In this document: positions 1 to 8,734 of the stretch, one piece after another
How positions within the stretch are numbered: position 1 is the first letter of the stretch
Layout of the letters: each line of letters begins with the position of its first letter
Program-made: the position numbers and the translations under genes
The notes under the pieces: model-generated
What the model was told of the DNA's origin: nothing
Databases searched by the model: none
The model's input: only the letters and a program-made list of their open reading frames with translations
NCBI GenBank assembly: GCA_027318585.1
Contig: DAHVOW010000005.1
Span: forward strand, 1 to 64,000
Source: Methanobacteriaceae archaeon
GTDB taxonomy: Archaea > Methanobacteriota > Methanobacteria > Methanobacteriales > Methanobacteriaceae
Reading direction: 5' to 3'
Length of the DNA stretch: 64,000 bases

Positions 1-1
1 C

Positions 2-715
2 GGTTCCGAGCCCCGCCTGGGCACCAAGCATTTCTGTGCGTCCATTGAGGAATCCTTGGCATGGAACAACGCCGCCGACCAGGGGGCTATAAATCCGGAC
101 AGCCAGCAGATCGTGGCCTCCGAGTTCGATTTCAGCCAGACCAGGGTAATCTACGAGGAAAACGGCGTTAAAGTGACTTCATTCCCGGTAGTCCACTGCA
201 TCAGCGGCGCAGTGGGCTATCGTCTTGATTACGCCGGTTTGTCATTCGGCTTCTCCGGTGATGCTCGTCCGTCCTGGCCTCTGGTGCACGCCTGCGAAGG
301 CGGCGTCGACCTTTTGATCCATGAATGCTTCCCACCCGCCCAGGCACTGGCGGCCGCTTCAGGCCTCTCCATCGAACGGGCAACGATGGCACTTAACGCT
401 GCCCATACCTCACCGAAGGCCGCCGGTAAGGTATTCGAGTTGGTAAAGCCGCGTGTAGCTGGTCTCTGGCATACCTTACTCACACCCCAAGTTATTCCCA
501 TGATCTTCGAGGAACTTACCAACGTATATAATGGACCCGTCGTCCAGACCCAGGATCTGACGGTGTTCAACATAACAAAAGAAGCGGTCGTCACCCGCCA
601 GGCAAAACAAATCGACCAGCACCCACCGATTCCTGGAAAGCAACGCGTTCCCTTCACACCTGTTGCGGAAGAACCACCGGAATGGTGGGCAGAGGCACTA
701 ATCCCACTAGACTAA
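2..715 (+). CDS. MBL-fold metallo-hydrolase, C-terminal part (5' end outside window)
   Basis: The reading frame is open from the left edge, so only the last ~237 residues are present. The SGDARPSWPLV segment, DLLIHECFPP and the later AAHTSPKAAG stretch fit the C-terminal half of a ribonuclease Z-like metallo-beta-lactamase hydrolase, where these Asp and His residues bind zinc; the N-terminal HxHxDH lies outside. It may belong to the group that includes the GntH-type hydrolases of bacteria, but that is recall only. The gene is visibly richer in G+C than those to its right, and its wording looks bacterial, which suggests transfer. The substrate is unknown. Confidence 0.75.
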   Translation, partial: GSEPRLGTKHFCASIEESLAWNNAADQGAINPDSQQIVASEFDFSQTRVIYEENGVKVTSFPVVHCISGAVGYRLDYAGLSFGFSGDARPSWPLVHACEGGVDLLIHECFPPAQALAAASGLSIERATMALNAAHTSPKAAGKVFELVKPRVAGLWHTLLTPQVIPMIFEELTNVYNGPVVQTQDLTVFNITKEAVVTRQAKQIDQHPPIPGKQRVPFTPVAEEPPEWWAEALIPLD

Positions 716-738
716 GCAATCAGAATCAAATATTGGTT

Positions 739-1086
739 CTAACCCACCGCTTTTTTAACCAGCTCCGCGATCCTTCCCTCTTCAGTCTCAGTCAACTCCG
801 TCAGGGCGTAGGAGGTCGGCCACAGGTGGCCTTCATCCAGCTTCGCGTTCTCAGAGAAGCCCAGGGTCATGTACCTCTCGTTCACGGCCCCACGGAAAAA
901 GCAGATAACCTTACCCTCTTTAGCATAAGCAGGCATGCCATACCATAGTCTGGGCAAAAGATCCGGAGCACTGGCTGTGATAACAGCATGCAGCCTCTCC
1001 CCCATGGTGCGATACGGTTCTGGCATCGAGGCGATCTTGGCAAGCACCGCATCTTCCCCACTTAGTTTTTTGGTCGTTTTTTTCAT
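739..1086 (-). CDS. DUF1801 (YdhG-like) family protein
   Basis: This 115-residue protein matches the DUF1801 fold. It has the usual order of an N-terminal helix (AVLAKIASMPEPYR), LLPRLWYGMPAY and CFFRGAVNERYMTLGF. The family contains YdhG/Fra-type proteins and has no well-established general role; an iron-chaperone function is known for one Bacillus member. The ATG start is preceded by a GGGGG ribosome site about five bases upstream. It converges on the partial hydrolase to its left and lies 14 bases downstream of the DUF389 gene on the same strand, so the two may be co-transcribed. Confidence 0.75.
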   Translation of the reverse strand: MKKTTKKLSGEDAVLAKIASMPEPYRTMGERLHAVITASAPDLLPRLWYGMPAYAKEGKVICFFRGAVNERYMTLGFSENAKLDEGHLWPTSYALTELTETEEGRIAELVKKAVG

Positions 1087-1100
1087 AATAACCCCCTCAT

Positions 1101-2111
1101 CTACTTACCATCCAAATAATAAACCGTGGAGGGGACTACTTCCACCTGCAGGGTTCGGCCATATAGCTTCCCCTTTAAGAACCCTTCCAGTTCGGCCAGG
1201 GGAGGAATTTCCCCCTGTCCCATAACTACCAGAATCACAGTATTATTTTGATTTTGGGCATCAATGGATTGAATCTTATATTCGCTGCCATTTAACCAGT
1301 TGTCTGATGCATCCTGAACATTTTGAGTGATGGTGTTATCAATAATGATTTCAGAACCATTGTAGGCCAGTGGGACGGCGATCATGAATATCATGACGAT
1401 CACAATGGCAATTCCCCTTCGGGATGTTTTTGTATATCGAGTCAGGCCCGCTACCCGGGGAAAGCCCATCACTGCGAAAAGAGCAGCGCCGGTCAGGAGT
1501 ATGGCGAAAAAGTTAGTTATAAATAGCAGAAAACTTCCCATGGCCAGACTGAAATTCGAAGTAGCTAGTAGAATTCCAGTATTGGCCAGGGGCGGAACCA
1601 GGGAGATGGCGATTGCCACCCCCGGCAGGGTGTCCGAAACATCATCCCGGGACATGGCAAAGGCACCGGCTAATCCGGTTACCAGAGCCGCGAGAAGGTC
1701 CAAAAGGCGTGGTGAGGTGCGGATCATTATCTGGTCAATGCTCTCCGGCAGGATTATGCTGTTCATGGGCCAGGCCAGAAGATAGCCTATGGCCACGGCG
1801 ACGGTGATACCGGCCAGGCTAATAAGGAGTGAATTTTTGATGGCGTAACCATCCCCAACACTGATACTGAAAGCCAATTCCATAATTGGCAGCATAAGCG
1901 GGGCCACAATCATGGCCCCTATAATGGTGGCCACTGAATTACTAAGCAGTCCGTAGGTAGAGATACCGGCAGCTAAAATTAGTAGTGAGAAAAATTTTAC
2001 CAGCTTCTTTTTAAGATCCGGTTCTTCGAATAATATAACATCCCGCACCCGGCTTATTTCAGCTTTATCTACCGGATCACCGTGCAGAAGGGTCCCAAAT
2101 GATTCTAACAT
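1101..2111 (-). CDS. DUF389 (TIGR00341-type) integral membrane protein
   Basis: The 336-residue protein has a short soluble N-terminus ending in FEEPDLKKK, about six hydrophobic segments between residues ~40 and 240 with the DUF389 signature ATIIGAMIVAPLMLPI, and a soluble C-terminal domain that follows the last helix. DUF389 proteins are widespread inner-membrane proteins of unknown function. The start is ATG with GAGGAG just upstream. It sits between an exporter and a DUF1801 gene on the same strand, with only 25 bases to the exporter, so an operon is possible but gives no clue to function. Confidence 0.85.
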   Translation of the reverse strand: MLESFGTLLHGDPVDKAEISRVRDVILFEEPDLKKKLVKFFSLLILAAGISTYGLLSNSVATIIGAMIVAPLMLPIMELAFSISVGDGYAIKNSLLISLAGITVAVAIGYLLAWPMNSIILPESIDQIMIRTSPRLLDLLAALVTGLAGAFAMSRDDVSDTLPGVAIAISLVPPLANTGILLATSNFSLAMGSFLLFITNFFAILLTGAALFAVMGFPRVAGLTRYTKTSRRGIAIVIVMIFMIAVPLAYNGSEIIIDNTITQNVQDASDNWLNGSEYKIQSIDAQNQNNTVILVVMGQGEIPPLAELEGFLKGKLYGRTLQVEVVPSTVYYLDGK

Positions 2112-2136
2112 TAATAACTCCTCATGATAAGTAGTT

Positions 2137-3666
2137 TTAATTTTCCTTTTTACGGATGAATAATGATAAGATTATTCCCAACAGGAATATTAGAGATAAT
2201 CCCATAAAGGCTTGATTCATTGCTTTGGCGATGGTATTATTCACTATTTCTGCAGCTAAGGTTTGTTCAGTTCTTAAAACAGTTAAATCTGTTGTTTTTA
2301 ACTTTAAAACCCATCCGGTAATGTTATCTTTAATTTGCTGGTCACCTAGCTGGGGATAATTTTTATCAATTTCCACATAAAGTGCGGAAAAGGTTCCCAC
2401 TAAGAGTATAACTCCGATGAGGGCGGTTCCAATGGATTTACCCAGGTTGGTCCCGGTGTTTAAGACCCCCGATGCGTCTGATTGTTTATCTGATTTTACG
2501 GATGATACGATAATATCGGAAAGTAGAGGATTAGCCAATCCTATTCCAATACCAATGAGAACTAAGCCCGGAATTATATCACTGGCGGTAGTATCAAAGC
2601 TAAACACATTGCTAAGGAGTAATGCACCAATTAAGGCTGAGATGAATGAAATAGCTATTAAATAGTTCACTCGGATGTGGTTAGTTATCTTGTTGGCAGT
2701 GAAGGCGAATAAGAGAATGGCTATGGTCATGGGCATTATGGTTAGACCTGTAGAGAAGGCGTTCAATCCAGTTACGGTCTGTAAAAATACGGGGATAATA
2801 AACAGTGCCCCGGCCATTCCTAAATTTAATACTATGATATTAATGGTTCCCAGGGTGAAATTTCTGTCTTTAAATACAGATACATCTAAAAGTGGTTCTT
2901 TAGATTTATTAATTCTTCTTTTCTGCCAGAAGAAGAACAGGGCCAGTATTATTAATCCGGTTCCCACAGCCCCGGCTACTTGGGGCCAGGTACTGAGGCT
3001 ATTGAGGTATAAAGTTCCTAATACAATTAGTAAGAATCCTACACCAGCCAGTAAAGCACCTATTACATCTAAATCCTTCCATTTTAATCGAGGAGTTGAT
3101 TCAGTAATTTTTCGGGAATATATCAGGATTATTATGGCTATAATCACTTCTATTCCAAACCCATACCTCCAGCTGAAGAAGGTGGTTAAAAATCCGCCGA
3201 AAAGAGGACCTATAGCCGCGGCCATAGCCCCCACAGCCCCCCAAACACCCAACGCGAAAATACGATCTTGCCCTTCATATTTGGAGGTGATGATGGCAGC
3301 GGTGGCGGGCATCATCAAGGCCGCACCAATACCCTCCAATATGGACCATCCGATTAGCAGCATGGCTGCATTAGTGCTTATAGTTGCAATGGCGGTGCCT
3401 ATCGCGTAAATAATGACTCCCACCACAAATGCTTTTTTTCTACCTATTATATCCATTACTTTACTACCAAAAAGCATTAAACAGGCCATGGTAAGAGTAT
3501 AAACAGCAATAATACCCTGGATAACACTAAGCTGGGTGTTTAAATCAACCACCAGGGTACTGATGGCCACATTCATAAAGGTAGAGTCAATGGCGATGAT
3601 AAAAGCCGATAAAGAAAGAACGATTAAGATAAGCCAGCTTTTATCAGTTTTATTCGTATTAACCAT
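2137..3666 (-). CDS. MFS transporter, DHA2 (EmrB/QacA-like) drug exporter family
   Basis: A 509-residue polytopic protein with about 14 hydrophobic segments. The first helix carries IDSTFMNVAI, typical of DHA2 proton-coupled exporters (D1 motif), and MDIIGRKKAF is motif A of the major facilitator superfamily. Family members export hydrophobic drugs or metabolites in exchange for protons. An atypical soluble stretch (residues ~430-475, rich in Lys/Thr/Asn) lies before the last helix. The ATG has GGGGG six bases upstream. The substrate cannot be told from sequence; no regulator gene is adjacent. Confidence 0.88.
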   Translation of the reverse strand: MVNTNKTDKSWLILIVLSLSAFIIAIDSTFMNVAISTLVVDLNTQLSVIQGIIAVYTLTMACLMLFGSKVMDIIGRKKAFVVGVIIYAIGTAIATISTNAAMLLIGWSILEGIGAALMMPATAAIITSKYEGQDRIFALGVWGAVGAMAAAIGPLFGGFLTTFFSWRYGFGIEVIIAIIILIYSRKITESTPRLKWKDLDVIGALLAGVGFLLIVLGTLYLNSLSTWPQVAGAVGTGLIILALFFFWQKRRINKSKEPLLDVSVFKDRNFTLGTINIIVLNLGMAGALFIIPVFLQTVTGLNAFSTGLTIMPMTIAILLFAFTANKITNHIRVNYLIAISFISALIGALLLSNVFSFDTTASDIIPGLVLIGIGIGLANPLLSDIIVSSVKSDKQSDASGVLNTGTNLGKSIGTALIGVILLVGTFSALYVEIDKNYPQLGDQQIKDNITGWVLKLKTTDLTVLRTEQTLAAEIVNNTIAKAMNQAFMGLSLIFLLGIILSLFIRKKEN

Positions 3667-3981
3667 TATAAACCCCCTAATATCACTTCTTTATCCGCAC
3701 CGCTTTTTAAGAAGTTTGTAAAATATTAATTCAATCCTATCCAAGATCTATTAAACTCTCTAACAGATATTTCTATGGTATAAATATTAAGAAAGTTAGA
3801 TACGCCACAATATAGGTAAGAACCTGGAAGAGTCCATTAAATCCGGACCATGGCCTCCCTATAAGACCCAAATGGAGTTAATATAGCGTTAATATGGACT
3901 CATTAATCCCTATTTTTTAAAATAACTGCCATTATCCATTGTGGTTCGTTGCTTCGATATGCCATCAGGTACTGGACTAAA
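3667..3981. promoter_or_regulatory. Non-coding gap with imperfect inverted repeats upstream of the exporter
   Basis: This 315-base gap contains no convincing gene. It must hold the promoter of the DHA2 exporter. GAGTCC at 3830-3835 and GGACTC at 3896-3901 are inverted copies, each next to ATTAA, and GTTAATATRG occurs twice in tandem near 3877-3895. They could be operator sites or parts of a transcript terminator for the CbiX-like gene; neither can be shown from one sequence. Confidence 0.3.
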
Positions 3982-4983
3982 TTAAAAGGGTTTGCCTAAT
4001 ATTACTTTTTCTACTTTGCTGGTTATTATTTGGGCTAGTTCCGTGCATACCAGTTCAATATCAGGTTTCTGGTAAGTCATTTCCACAAAGGGGTGGAGTT
4101 TTTGCAGTTTTTCTATAGCTTCCGGAATGTCAACCAAACTATGGGAACTTCGGTCCATAAAGCCCGTGCCTCCAATAAAAATTACCTTATCTGCTCCTCT
4201 TTTTAGAACCTTATCTAGAGCCTCTTTTAAGGTTGGAGATGCGAATTCAAGGTTTCCTATTTCAAAATTAGAATATCCCCCTTTCTCTTTGATGAATTTT
4301 TCCAGGGCCAGGGTATCATGGGATAAAGGGTCATTATCTTCATCACGAGGCCATTGGCGGACCATTTCCGACCATTTTTCTACCTGCTCCTCCGCCCGGT
4401 TCATATCCTGTTTCTCCAAGTAGGATAGGGGCACATCACCATGGGCTATCAATACCACCCCATATTCTTCAGGAATTTGCACACTTTTAATCTGGCAATT
4501 GGAAATGGATTCATCAAGGGCATTATTTATTCTTTTAACCATTACATCGGCGATTTCATCTAAAAACCCACCAGGTGGTGCGTAAGTCAGTTCCAAGTCC
4601 GGATGAGTAGACTGGATTTGTTCCAGTATGGGAGGGATATCCAGGAGGCTGTGAGAACTGCGCATAAAAATACCGGGTGAATTAACTAGTATAATCCTTT
4701 TTACACCCTCTCTGGCTATTTTTTCAACTGCTTCGGTGATGGTGGGGCTGGAAAACTCCATATAACCTACCTCTAGATGTTTAATATTACCACATTGCTG
4801 TAGGGAGTCTTTAATCCTCTGCATGTCAGAATTATATGGATCATCAGGATCACGGGCTATTTGCCGAGTTTCCTGACTAACCTCTTCCAGCATTCGCTTA
4901 ATGAACTTAAACATGTCCTTATTTTTCTTTTTAAAGTCAAAGGGAAAATCTCCATGCTGAACCATGATTATGCCGGTACTCAT
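3982..4983 (-). CDS. Tandem CbiX-like (sirohydrochlorin chelatase-type) protein
   Basis: The 333-residue protein is an internal duplication. Each half begins with an HGD motif (QHGDFP near residue 8; AHGDVP near 180), continues with an E-x-G-x-x-E-F-x-S/A-P-T segment and ends with RSSHSLxDIP. This is the chelatase-fold pattern of CbiX/SirB, where the His residues bind the incoming metal. Classical archaeal CbiX is a single short domain that inserts cobalt or iron into sirohydrochlorin. The start is taken as the second of two in-frame starts (GTG then ATG), since AGGTGAT lies at the right distance from the ATG. It diverges from DUF169 and siroheme-reductase genes, so a tetrapyrrole role is a reasonable inference. 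Confidence 0.75.
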   Translation of the reverse strand: MSTGIIMVQHGDFPFDFKKKNKDMFKFIKRMLEEVSQETRQIARDPDDPYNSDMQRIKDSLQQCGNIKHLEVGYMEFSSPTITEAVEKIAREGVKRIILVNSPGIFMRSSHSLLDIPPILEQIQSTHPDLELTYAPPGGFLDEIADVMVKRINNALDESISNCQIKSVQIPEEYGVVLIAHGDVPLSYLEKQDMNRAEEQVEKWSEMVRQWPRDEDNDPLSHDTLALEKFIKEKGGYSNFEIGNLEFASPTLKEALDKVLKRGADKVIFIGGTGFMDRSSHSLVDIPEAIEKLQKLHPFVEMTYQKPDIELVCTELAQIITSKVEKVILGKPF

Positions 4984-5131
4984 CACATCACCTACTAAAC
5001 AATGGATTTAATATCTTATTTTAGTTATTAAACCTTTATTTAACTTCAATTGAAAAAAAATAAACCCATATTGAGTAATTGCCTGAAAATAATTCAACCA
5101 TACTTGATGTACTTATTACGAGGAAAATAGG

Positions 5132-5154
5132 AGGTATTTAACTATTTAATACCT
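5132..5154. promoter_or_regulatory. Inverted repeat in the CbiX-like/DUF169 divergent promoter region
   Basis: AGGTATT at 5132-5138 is repeated in inverse as AATACCT at 5148-5154 with nine bases between. It lies in the 278-base gap between two divergent genes, about 110 bases upstream of the DUF169 start and 150 upstream of the CbiX-like start. A second AT palindrome (AATAAATTTATT) sits at 5187-5198, close to a likely TATA box for DUF169. The shape fits a dimeric repressor site, but no regulator gene is adjacent. Confidence 0.35.
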
Positions 5155-5261
5155 TAAATCTTCACTTGGAATTTCTAGATTTTTAAATAAATTTATTATT
5201 AAAATAAGCATATAGATAAATGGAAGTTAAAAGTGTTTATTTTAAAGGGGAGGTTAGGTTA

Positions 5262-5966
5262 ATGAGCTATAAAGAACAGGCCGATGTTTTTAAAAAGACC
5301 TTTGGATTAAAATATGAGCCCATGGCTGTTTCATTTACCAATGATGAAGTTTCAAGTGGCAGATATGAAAAAACATCCATCTGTAAAGCAATGAAACTCG
5401 CCAGTGAGGGGGAGAGCTTTATAATTGATAAAGATGTTTCTACCTGCCCCGGGGGTAGTCAATTCTGTGGTTTAAGTGGAATTCACAGTGGAGAAAAGAA
5501 AAGAAGAGTGCAGAACTTCCTTACCAAGGGTGAAAAACTTACCAGCTCCATTGTAACCTTTGAAAGGATGCAAAAATTGGCCCTACCACCCGCCACTGAA
5601 CTGGCAGATAGAATTGTGATATGTCCCCTGGAAAAGGCGGAAATACGTCCGGATATGATTCTATTTTTATGTAACGGTGAACAGGCCTGCCGTCTCATAA
5701 CATTAGACACCTATTGGGATGGAATATCCCCAAAACAGCAAATAATAGGCGCATTATGCTATTCAGCCATAGTTTACACCATTATGAGTGGAAACACCAA
5801 TATGACGTTGGGCGATTGGACGGCCCGAAGTCATCAAAAGTTTGAATCAGATGTTATCTTTTTATCGGTACCCTACGAACGGGTGAATAATTTAATAGCA
5901 GCCATACCCCACTGTTCTGCCGGGGATGCTGAAGTACACATACCGGAAGAATTCCAATCGGATTGA
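5262..5966 (+). CDS. DUF169 family protein
   Basis: A 234-residue protein with the DUF169 pattern: an N-terminal KYEPMAVSF, a Cys-bearing SICKAMKLA segment, then STCPGGSQFCGL with closely spaced Cys, and a late Cys (IPHCSAGD). The family is common in methanogens and anaerobes and has no proven function; the conserved Cys residues suggest metal or redox chemistry. A frame extends upstream to 5220, but GGAGGT seven bases before the ATG at 5262 decides the start. It lies 33 bases upstream of the siroheme-type reductase gene on the same strand, so both are probably one transcript. Confidence 0.8.
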   Translation: MSYKEQADVFKKTFGLKYEPMAVSFTNDEVSSGRYEKTSICKAMKLASEGESFIIDKDVSTCPGGSQFCGLSGIHSGEKKRRVQNFLTKGEKLTSSIVTFERMQKLALPPATELADRIVICPLEKAEIRPDMILFLCNGEQACRLITLDTYWDGISPKQQIIGALCYSAIVYTIMSGNTNMTLGDWTARSHQKFESDVIFLSVPYERVNNLIAAIPHCSAGDAEVHIPEEFQSD

Positions 5967-5999
5967 AAAAGTACTTACCTAGGACATAATGGTGTGAAT

Positions 6000-6671
6000 A
6001 TGGAGATGAAGAAGAAAAATATACCGGATAAGGGAGCTGCCGTGGAAAAGGACCTGGAAACCTACACCATCATCCCCTACATCCCTGGCGGTATACTGGA
6101 CCCGGCCACCTTACGAAAGCTGGCAGATGTGGCCGAGAAATATCAGGTTCAATGTATTAAAATGACTTCTGAGCATAAAATGGGCTTTTATGGAGTTAAA
6201 GAGGAATATATTGCTGATATTTATCAGGATTTGGGCATGGTGCCGGGTGGTCACACTGGAAAGTGTGTCCGGGCCGTCAAATTCTGCACCGGAAATACCT
6301 TCTGCAAGAAGGGGTACCAAAACACGGTAGAAATGGGATTGAGGATTGATGAAGCTTTCCATAGAAGGGAAACACCCCGCAAAGTTAAGATAGCCCTTTC
6401 TGGTTGTACCAGTTCCTGTGCTGAATCCGCTGTAAGGGATATAGGCCTTATTGGAACTCCGAAAGGTTGGAGGCTGTTAGTGGGCGGTACCTGTGGGCTT
6501 CAGGTAAAAAAGGGCCAATTATTAGCTGAAGATATTTCTGATAAAGAGGTCCTGGATTATATAGAAAAAATACTGGATTATTACACTGGGAAAGGTATTG
6601 AAAAACGTTTGGGAAGATTTATTGACCAAATAGGTTTTGATAAGTTTTTTAAAGAAGTTTTAGGGGAATGA
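6000..6671 (+). CDS. Small nitrite/sulfite reductase-like siroheme protein (Dsr-LP type)
   Basis: A 223-residue protein with one ferredoxin-like half domain (residues ~20-80) followed by a siroheme and 4Fe-4S binding half. The C-x5-C motif is CTGNTFC (after FCxx pattern near residue 95) and the C-x3-C motif is CTSSC (near 140), as in sulfite and nitrite reductases. Its size matches the stand-alone Dsr-like proteins of methanogens rather than full F420-dependent sulfite reductase. Electron donor and substrate are unknown. A GTG occurs two codons earlier, but GGTGTGA is placed better for the ATG used here. It follows the DUF169 gene and faces away from a CbiX-like chelatase gene, which could supply siroheme. 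Confidence 0.8.
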   Translation: MEMKKKNIPDKGAAVEKDLETYTIIPYIPGGILDPATLRKLADVAEKYQVQCIKMTSEHKMGFYGVKEEYIADIYQDLGMVPGGHTGKCVRAVKFCTGNTFCKKGYQNTVEMGLRIDEAFHRRETPRKVKIALSGCTSSCAESAVRDIGLIGTPKGWRLLVGGTCGLQVKKGQLLAEDISDKEVLDYIEKILDYYTGKGIEKRLGRFIDQIGFDKFFKEVLGE

Positions 6672-6775
6672 TTTAGCCAATATAACATAATAAACCCCCA
6701 ATACCATCAATTGTTTTTTTTTAATTAGATAAATTTTATAAAAAATTATTTATTTCAACGTCAAAATTACCTATA

Positions 6776-7618
6776 ATGAAAAGGGAAAGCATTTACAAAA
6801 GATACGTCCCTGCAGTTACCCCTGATGAAAAAAACAATGGTCCGGCCTACTGGTTCATTTTCAACTCCGATAAATTACTTCTAAACCCTGAAGATAATTT
6901 TAAAATTCCTTCCGCCGAAGATCTGAATGAATTATCCATTAGTCCCGTGAGAATACAATATCTCGGCACCTTAGACGGTCAGCCCTGTTATACCGCCGAA
7001 GTCGAACCCGGGACTAATCCCCCGGGGGGAATGGTTTTCCAGGATTTGATATCCCTTTATGAAGTGTTAGATGAAGATATCTTCCTTCTGGCGGGTCGGG
7101 CCATCCAGATCATTAACTGGGATAAGGATCACCAGTTCTGTGGTAGATGCGGTTCTTTAACCCAGACTTCAGACTATGAAATGGCCAAAATCTGCCCGGA
7201 ATGTGGTTTAATGAATTTTCCCCGCCTCTCACCGGCAGTAATCACGGCCATTGTTAAAGAAGACAAAATCCTACTGGCCAAGCACTCCTACGGTTTTAAA
7301 GATAGATACAGTCTTATTGCCGGGTTTGTGGAGCCAGGAGAAACCCTGGAAGAAGCCGTTCACCGGGAGATAAAAGAAGAAGTCGGTATTAAAGTCAAGG
7401 GTTTGAAATACTTCGGAAGCCAACCCTGGCCCTTCCCCCATTCCCTTATGGTCGGTTTTACAGCCCAGTACAAAGAAGGAGAAATAAAAGTCGATGGTAA
7501 GGAAATATTGGACGCCAAATGGTTCACGGCCCAGGAAGTTCCACCACCACCCTCCCAGGTAAGCATCTCCAGTGAGTTGATTAACTGGTTTATTGATAAC
7601 AATTCAGGCGGAAGATGA
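6776..7618 (+). CDS. nudC: NAD(+) diphosphatase (NADH pyrophosphatase), NudC family Nudix hydrolase
   Basis: The 280-residue protein has the three parts of NudC: an N-terminal domain, a zinc ribbon (CGRCG near residue 122 and CPECG near 141) and a Nudix domain with GFVEPGETLEEAV followed by REIKEEVGI. The SQPWPFPHS motif downstream of the Nudix box is diagnostic for NADH-specific members. It hydrolyses NAD(H) to NMN(H) and AMP, and in bacteria removes NAD caps from RNA. No Shine-Dalgarno is visible; a TATA-like ATTTTATAA lies at 6733-6741, so the leader is probably very short. Confidence 0.92.
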   Translation: MKRESIYKRYVPAVTPDEKNNGPAYWFIFNSDKLLLNPEDNFKIPSAEDLNELSISPVRIQYLGTLDGQPCYTAEVEPGTNPPGGMVFQDLISLYEVLDEDIFLLAGRAIQIINWDKDHQFCGRCGSLTQTSDYEMAKICPECGLMNFPRLSPAVITAIVKEDKILLAKHSYGFKDRYSLIAGFVEPGETLEEAVHREIKEEVGIKVKGLKYFGSQPWPFPHSLMVGFTAQYKEGEIKVDGKEILDAKWFTAQEVPPPPSQVSISSELINWFIDNNSGGR

Positions 7619-7687
7619 ATACTAGAAACTATTTCCAGGTTCATCTCATACTCTTTTTAATTTATGAATTCAAGAAATGAGTAAATG

Positions 7688-8236
7688 TTAATTTAGCTTT
7701 TTAAGGATTCTACCCACTGTTTTCCAGGTACGGGTGGTTATCTCTTTGCCAAATTCCTTCTCCAACCAGCTCATGAGATGTGGTGTTCTTGTTCTTTCCA
7801 GGTTCACCACGCTGCAGATAGCACCATTGAATATGCCCAATACAGTAAATCCCTCATTTTCTTCTTGATAGGGGAATTGGAGTTCAGTTTCTGGTTTATT
7901 TTTTAAGAAGGTAACGTTTAATTTAGATCCGGGCGTATCCTTTAGATCTCCAAAGGGATTTTCATTAAAAAGATCCTCTAATTCCTCTTTACTAATAACT
8001 AGGATGGTACTTCTAAAATCAAGCTGTTTTTGAAGTTGCTTCCCGATTATGAGTTCGAGTTTTTTAGTATCATTTAATTCAGATTCAAAGAGCACGTTAC
8101 CACTGGAAATAACCGTCTGCACATTCTCAAAACCAAGGTCTATAAAAACTCGGCGGAGATTCTCGTTACGGGTGTGGGGGTTGGCAGGACCCACCCCACG
8201 TAGTAAGGCCACATAACTTGACATCTTATGTCCCAT
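7688..8236 (-). CDS. DUF1697 family protein
   Basis: The 182-residue protein has the DUF1697 hallmarks: YVALLRGVG at the start, LGFENVQTVISSGNVLFES, and a C-terminal TRTWKTVGRILK. The family is widespread in bacteria and of unknown function. It starts four bases after the stop of the VOC gene upstream, with GGGCGG as a possible ribosome site; a second ATG four codons later is an alternative. It is the last gene of a minus-strand run with two SRPBCC genes and a VOC gene. Confidence 0.85.
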   Translation of the reverse strand: MGHKMSSYVALLRGVGPANPHTRNENLRRVFIDLGFENVQTVISSGNVLFESELNDTKKLELIIGKQLQKQLDFRSTILVISKEELEDLFNENPFGDLKDTPGSKLNVTFLKNKPETELQFPYQEENEGFTVLGIFNGAICSVVNLERTRTPHLMSWLEKEFGKEITTRTWKTVGRILKKLN

Positions 8237-8240
8237 TAAA

Positions 8241-8714
8241 TTATCCGCCCTCGTAGGCCTCTTTCAGTTTTTCCAGGTCCAGTTTGTTCATCTGGAGCAT
8301 GGCGGCCATCACCCGCTGCACCCTTTCCGGGTCCGGGTCATTTAAATACTCCCAGAGCTGGATGGGGACTATCTGCCAGACCATTTCAAACTGGTCTCTA
8401 ATCCAGCCGGGACCCATTTCTTCCCCGCCGGGAAGAAGTTTCTCCCACAGTTCATCCACTTCTTCCTGGTTTTGGCATTTAACAAAAAAGGAGATGGTGG
8501 GAGTGAAAGATTGGTCAGGGTTGGTGTTGAGGGCTATGAAGTCCTGTCCCTCCAGCTGGAAGTTAACCGCCATCACTGATCCTTCCGGTCCGGGTCCAGC
8601 CGGGCCATAATACATCATACTCTCCATCCTTGAATTTTTAAAAATTGAGACATAAAAATTGGCGGCCTCCTCGGCCTGGTCCTTAAACCACAGGAAGGGC
8701 ACTATTTTCTGCAT
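8241..8714 (-). CDS. VOC family protein (PhnB-like)
   Basis: The 157-residue protein is a vicinal-oxygen-chelate fold of the PhnB / 3-demethylubiquinone-methyltransferase-like group: PFLWFKDQAEEAANFY at the start, FKNSRMESMMYYG, then FIALN and a C-terminal DPERVQRVMAAMLQM helix. Members of this subgroup are mostly uncharacterised and often sit beside SRPBCC genes, as here. The frame runs six codons further upstream, but a GGAGGA site about eight bases before the ATG at 8714 supports this start. Probably co-transcribed with its neighbours on both sides. Confidence 0.85.
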   Translation of the reverse strand: MQKIVPFLWFKDQAEEAANFYVSIFKNSRMESMMYYGPAGPGPEGSVMAVNFQLEGQDFIALNTNPDQSFTPTISFFVKCQNQEEVDELWEKLLPGGEEMGPGWIRDQFEMVWQIVPIQLWEYLNDPDPERVQRVMAAMLQMNKLDLEKLKEAYEGG

Positions 8715-8734
8715 CCTAAAATCCTCCTCCAATT

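Noticed and set aside
2675..3409. 244-residue plus-strand frame opposite the DHA2 exporter
   Set aside because: It is an antisense image of membrane helices on the minus strand, without start signals or a recognisable family.
6000..6671. Full F420-dependent sulfite reductase (Fsr)
   Set aside because: The protein is only about 223 residues and lacks the FrhB-like F420 domain and extra ferredoxin domains of Fsr.
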